Positions 61,546 through 64,000 of a stretch of DNA of 64,000 nucleotides are shown here, piece after piece. This DNA is from Arenimonas sp. (GTDB taxonomy: Bacteria > Pseudomonadota > Alphaproteobacteria > Rhizobiales > Rhizobiaceae), in the NCBI GenBank assembly GCA_019459145.1, contig JAIBEK010000032.1, positions 46,001-110,000 of the forward strand, written 5' to 3'. The translations under genes were made by a program, and so were the position numbers. Under the pieces are notes generated by a model. The model worked only from the letters and a program-made list of their open reading frames with translations. It was not told the DNA's origin and ran no database searches. How positions within the stretch are numbered: the stretch's first letter is position 1; every line of letters begins with the position of its first letter.

Positions 61546-62997
61546 ATGTTCCAGACGAAGCTCATCATCGACAACCGCGACCAGGAGGCCGAAGGTTCGG
61601 CCACTTTCACGCGGCATGATCCGGTCGGGGGCGCCGCGGTGACGATCGCGTCCGCGGCCTCGATGGATGACGCGCGCCGCGCGGCCGATGCCGCGGCGTC
61701 GGCCTTCCCGAACTGGTCGCTGACCGGGCCGGGTGAAAGACGCGCCATTCTTCTCGCCGCCGCCGACCGTCTTGTTGCCCGTTCCGGCGAAATCACGTCG
61801 GCGATGACCGCCGAGACGGGAGCCACGGACGCCTGGTGCCGCTTCAACATCGAGCTTGCGGCAGAAATCCTGCGCGACGCTGCGGGCATGACCACCCAGG
61901 TTTGCGGTTCGCTGCTCCCCTCCGACCAGGGCGCATTGCTGTCCATGGGCTTGCGCCAGCCGGCCGGTGTCTGCCTCGGCATGGCGCCATGGAACGCCCC
62001 GATCATCCTCGGCGCAAGGGCTGTCGCCATGCCGCTCGCCTGCGGCAACACGGTGGTGTTCAAGGCGTCGGAGCTTTGCCCGCATACGCACCGTCTTTTA
62101 GCCGACGTCCTGATCCAGGCCGGCACGCCGCCCGGTGTCGTAAATGTCGTCAGCAATGCGCCGCAGGATGCCGAAGACATTGTCGAGGTGCTGATCGGCC
62201 ATCCCGCCGTCCGCCGTATCAACTTCACCGGTTCCACCCGCGTCGGCCGGATCGTGGCGCAGATCGCGGCGCGGCATCTTAAACCCTGCCTGCTGGAACT
62301 CGGCGGCAAGGCGCCGCTCGTCGTGCTCGCCGATGCCGATCTCGATCATGCGGTCGAGGCGGCGGCCTTCGGCGCCTTCTTCAACCAGGGGCAGATCTGC
62401 ATGTCGACCGAGCGGATCATCCTGCTCGAACCGATCGCCGATGAATTTGCCGCCCGGTTTGCCGCGAAGTCTCGCTCCCTGAAAGCCGGAGATCCGCGCA
62501 TATCGGGCCTTGCACTGGGTCCGATGATCGGCAGAGAGGCGGTCCAGCGGGTGAGGGGGCTGGTTGCCGATGCGCAAGCCAAGGGGGCATCGCTTTTGGC
62601 GGGTGGCATGACCCATGACAGTTTCATGGACGCGACCGTGCTCGACCACGTCACCTCGGGCATGCGGCTTTACCGCGAGGAGAGTTTTGGCCCGGTCGCG
62701 GCCCTGATCCGGGCGGAAAGTCTCGACGAGGCGGTGACGATCGCCAATGACTGCCAGTATGGCCTGTCGGCTTCGGTCTTCGGGCGGGACATCGGTCAGG
62801 CGATCGCAGTCGCTCGGCGCATCGAATCCGGCATATGCCACGTCAACGGCGCGACCGTCACGGACGACCCGCAGGCCCCTTTTGGCGGGATGAAGGCCAG
62901 CGGCTACGGCCGCTTCGGCGGCCAGCAGGCGGTCGAGGCATTTACCGAGCTGCGCTGGATCACCGTCAATCCGCACCGCCGGCCTTATCCCATCTAG
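61546..62997 (+). CDS. aldehyde dehydrogenase, salicylaldehyde/vanillin dehydrogenase-like
   Basis: A 483-residue NAD(P)-dependent aldehyde dehydrogenase. Landmarks are MAPWNAPIILGARAVAMPLACG, the NAD-site GSTRVGR, the base Glu in LELGGKAPLVV and the nucleophile Cys285 in NQGQICMSTERI. The APWNAP...GTR/GAR form and the GQICMSTERI motif are typical of the aromatic aldehyde branch (vanillin, salicylaldehyde). The GGAGG-like site GGGAGGAGG precedes the ATG by about 12 bases. It is followed 57 bases later by a close paralogue. Confidence 0.87.
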   Translation: MFQTKLIIDNRDQEAEGSATFTRHDPVGGAAVTIASAASMDDARRAADAAASAFPNWSLTGPGERRAILLAAADRLVARSGEITSAMTAETGATDAWCRFNIELAAEILRDAAGMTTQVCGSLLPSDQGALLSMGLRQPAGVCLGMAPWNAPIILGARAVAMPLACGNTVVFKASELCPHTHRLLADVLIQAGTPPGVVNVVSNAPQDAEDIVEVLIGHPAVRRINFTGSTRVGRIVAQIAARHLKPCLLELGGKAPLVVLADADLDHAVEAAAFGAFFNQGQICMSTERIILLEPIADEFAARFAAKSRSLKAGDPRISGLALGPMIGREAVQRVRGLVADAQAKGASLLAGGMTHDSFMDATVLDHVTSGMRLYREESFGPVAALIRAESLDEAVTIANDCQYGLSASVFGRDIGQAIAVARRIESGICHVNGATVTDDPQAPFGGMKASGYGRFGGQQAVEAFTELRWITVNPHRRPYPI

Positions 62998-63054
62998 CAC
63001 GGGTTCGGCCTCATCAGACACACCAATGCCAATCACAACGAGAGGATATCGGAA

Positions 63055-64000
63055 ATGGACATCAAGCAGATCATCAACGGCAAGCCGGTCGGAGCGATTT
63101 CCGGCAAGACCTTCGTGCGCCACGATCCCTTCACCGGTGCCGTCGCCAGCACCGCTCCGGCCAGCGGCATAGAGGATGTCAAGGCCGCGGTCGCCGCGGC
63201 TGCGGCCGCCTTCCCGGCCTGGGCGAAGCTCGGTCCCGGCGCCCGGCGCGCCCTTCTTTCCAAGGCCGCCGACGTGATGGATGCCAAGGCGCCGGATTTC
63301 ATCGCCCTTCTGACCGCCGAGACCGGCGGCACCGCCCCCTGGGCCGGGTTCAACGTCATGCTGGCCGCCAATATGCTGCGCGAGGCGGCGGCGATGACCA
63401 CGCAGATCCATGGCGAGATCATTCCCTCCGACAAGCCGGGATCGCTGTCGATGGGCGTGCGCCAGGCGGCTGGCGTTTGCGTCGGCATTGCGCCGTGGAA
63501 CGCGCCGGTCATCCTCGGCACAAGGGCCATCGCCATGGCGCTCGCCTGCGGCAATACCGTCATCCTCAAGGCGTCGGAACAGTGCCCCGGCCTGCATGTG
63601 ATGATCGGCCAGGTGATGGTCGAGGCCGGCCTGCCGGATGGTGTCGTCAACGTCATCACCAATGCGCCGGAAGATGCCGCGCAGGTGGTCGAGGCGCTGA
63701 TCGCGGCGCCGGAAGTCAAGCGTGTCAACTTCACCGGCTCGACCCGCGTCGGCCGGATCATCGGCGAACTGTGCGGCCGGCACCTGAAGCCGGCGCTGCT
63801 CGAACTCGGCGGCAAGGCCCCGCTGATCGTGCTCGATGACGCCGATATCGACGGTGCGGTCAATGCCGCGGTCTTCGGCGCCTTCATGAACCAGGGGCAG
63901 ATCTGCATGTCGACCGAGCGGTTCATCGTCGACGAGACGGTGGCCGATGAATTCGTCGCCAAGCTATCGGCGCGCGCCGCACAGCTGCCGGCCGGCGATC
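63055..64000 (+). CDS. second aldehyde dehydrogenase of the same type, 3' end outside window
   Basis: The first 315 residues of a paralogue of the preceding gene, cut by the window edge. It shares NAPVILGTRAIAMALACGNTV, FTGSTRVGRII, LELGGKAPLIVL and the nucleophile Cys284 in NQGQICMSTERF at nearly the same positions, so the pair arose by tandem duplication. GAGAGGA lies ten bases before the ATG. The two enzymes may form hetero-oligomers or act on related aldehydes. Confidence 0.87.
   Translation, partial: MDIKQIINGKPVGAISGKTFVRHDPFTGAVASTAPASGIEDVKAAVAAAAAAFPAWAKLGPGARRALLSKAADVMDAKAPDFIALLTAETGGTAPWAGFNVMLAANMLREAAAMTTQIHGEIIPSDKPGSLSMGVRQAAGVCVGIAPWNAPVILGTRAIAMALACGNTVILKASEQCPGLHVMIGQVMVEAGLPDGVVNVITNAPEDAAQVVEALIAAPEVKRVNFTGSTRVGRIIGELCGRHLKPALLELGGKAPLIVLDDADIDGAVNAAVFGAFMNQGQICMSTERFIVDETVADEFVAKLSARAAQLPAGD

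Noticed and set aside
62098..63783. 561-codon minus-strand frame across both aldehyde dehydrogenase genes
   Set aside because: The two halves repeat each other only because they mirror the paralogous dehydrogenases on the other strand.
1..64000. CRISPR arrays, tRNA or rRNA genes, insertion sequences, prophage
   Set aside because: No regularly spaced repeats, no cloverleaf or rRNA segments recognised, and no transposase, integrase or phage structural genes seen.

Overview
The window looks like a chromosomal segment of a GC-rich alphaproteobacterium of the order Rhizobiales, most likely family Rhizobiaceae (Rhizobium, Agrobacterium, Shinella or Ensifer type). The reasons are family content: a DUF3008 stress-type small protein, a Gts-type sugar ABC transporter, AmaA/AmaB-like lysine catabolism, a NodT-type efflux porin, the amino acid:[carrier protein] ligase operon known from Bradyrhizobium and Agrobacterium, and B12-riboswitch control of a CbiM permease. 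I see no rRNA, tRNA, CRISPR, insertion sequence or prophage. Genes are dense and mostly metabolic.

Layout. 1-7.6 kb: the end of a PAS protein, glycogen debranching enzyme glgX, a DUF3008 protein, an SDR oxidoreductase, an MgtC/SapB membrane protein, a small acidic protein, a stand-alone receiver-domain protein, an E. coli-type riboflavin synthase and a PfkB sugar kinase. 7.7-11.9 kb: a four-gene glucose/mannose-type ABC transporter (gtsA-B-C-D). 12.1-15.7 kb: PEP synthase ppsA, divergent from a LysR gene across a clear inverted repeat. 15.9-18.4 kb: exbB-exbD-tonB, then a convergent APH/P-loop kinase fusion. 20-27.6 kb: a lysine-side catabolic region with amaB, amaA, a GcvA-like LysR gene, a DUF3307 membrane protein and a 975-residue kinase/M23-like/class III PLP fusion. 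27.7-36 kb: purU, then an exopolysaccharide-type locus (GH5 cellulase, Wzy-like protein, Wzz/BY-kinase-like protein, GT4 and GumK-like glycosyltransferases).

36-41.9 kb holds the most unusual system: a tight five-gene operon with a carrier protein, an acyl-CoA dehydrogenase-like flavoprotein lacking the usual catalytic Glu, a seryl-tRNA-synthetase-like amino acid:[carrier protein] ligase, a DUF1839 protein and a GH2 glycosidase. 42-44.9 kb: the elongation factor P cassette (epmB, epmA, divergent efp). 45-47.3 kb: an SbtA-like permease, a YdcH-family protein and an OxyR-like regulator without the redox cysteines. 47.4-51.2 kb: gabD-gabT with a divergent MerR-XRE-cupin regulator. 51.2-58 kb: a tripartite RND efflux operon preceded by a TetR gene. 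58-60.5 kb: purC, cbiM with a cobalamin riboswitch, and a small membrane protein. 60.5-64 kb: an AraC regulator divergent from two tandem aldehyde dehydrogenase genes, the second cut off by the window edge.

Two functional links stand out. AmaA (pipecolate oxidase-like) and the kinase/phospholyase fusion could both deliver piperideine-6-carboxylate (2-aminoadipate semialdehyde) to AmaB, giving a converging pipecolate/hydroxylysine pathway. The carrier-protein operon could load an amino acid as a thioester, modify it with the flavoprotein and pass it on through DUF1839; it lies next to, and convergent with, polysaccharide genes.
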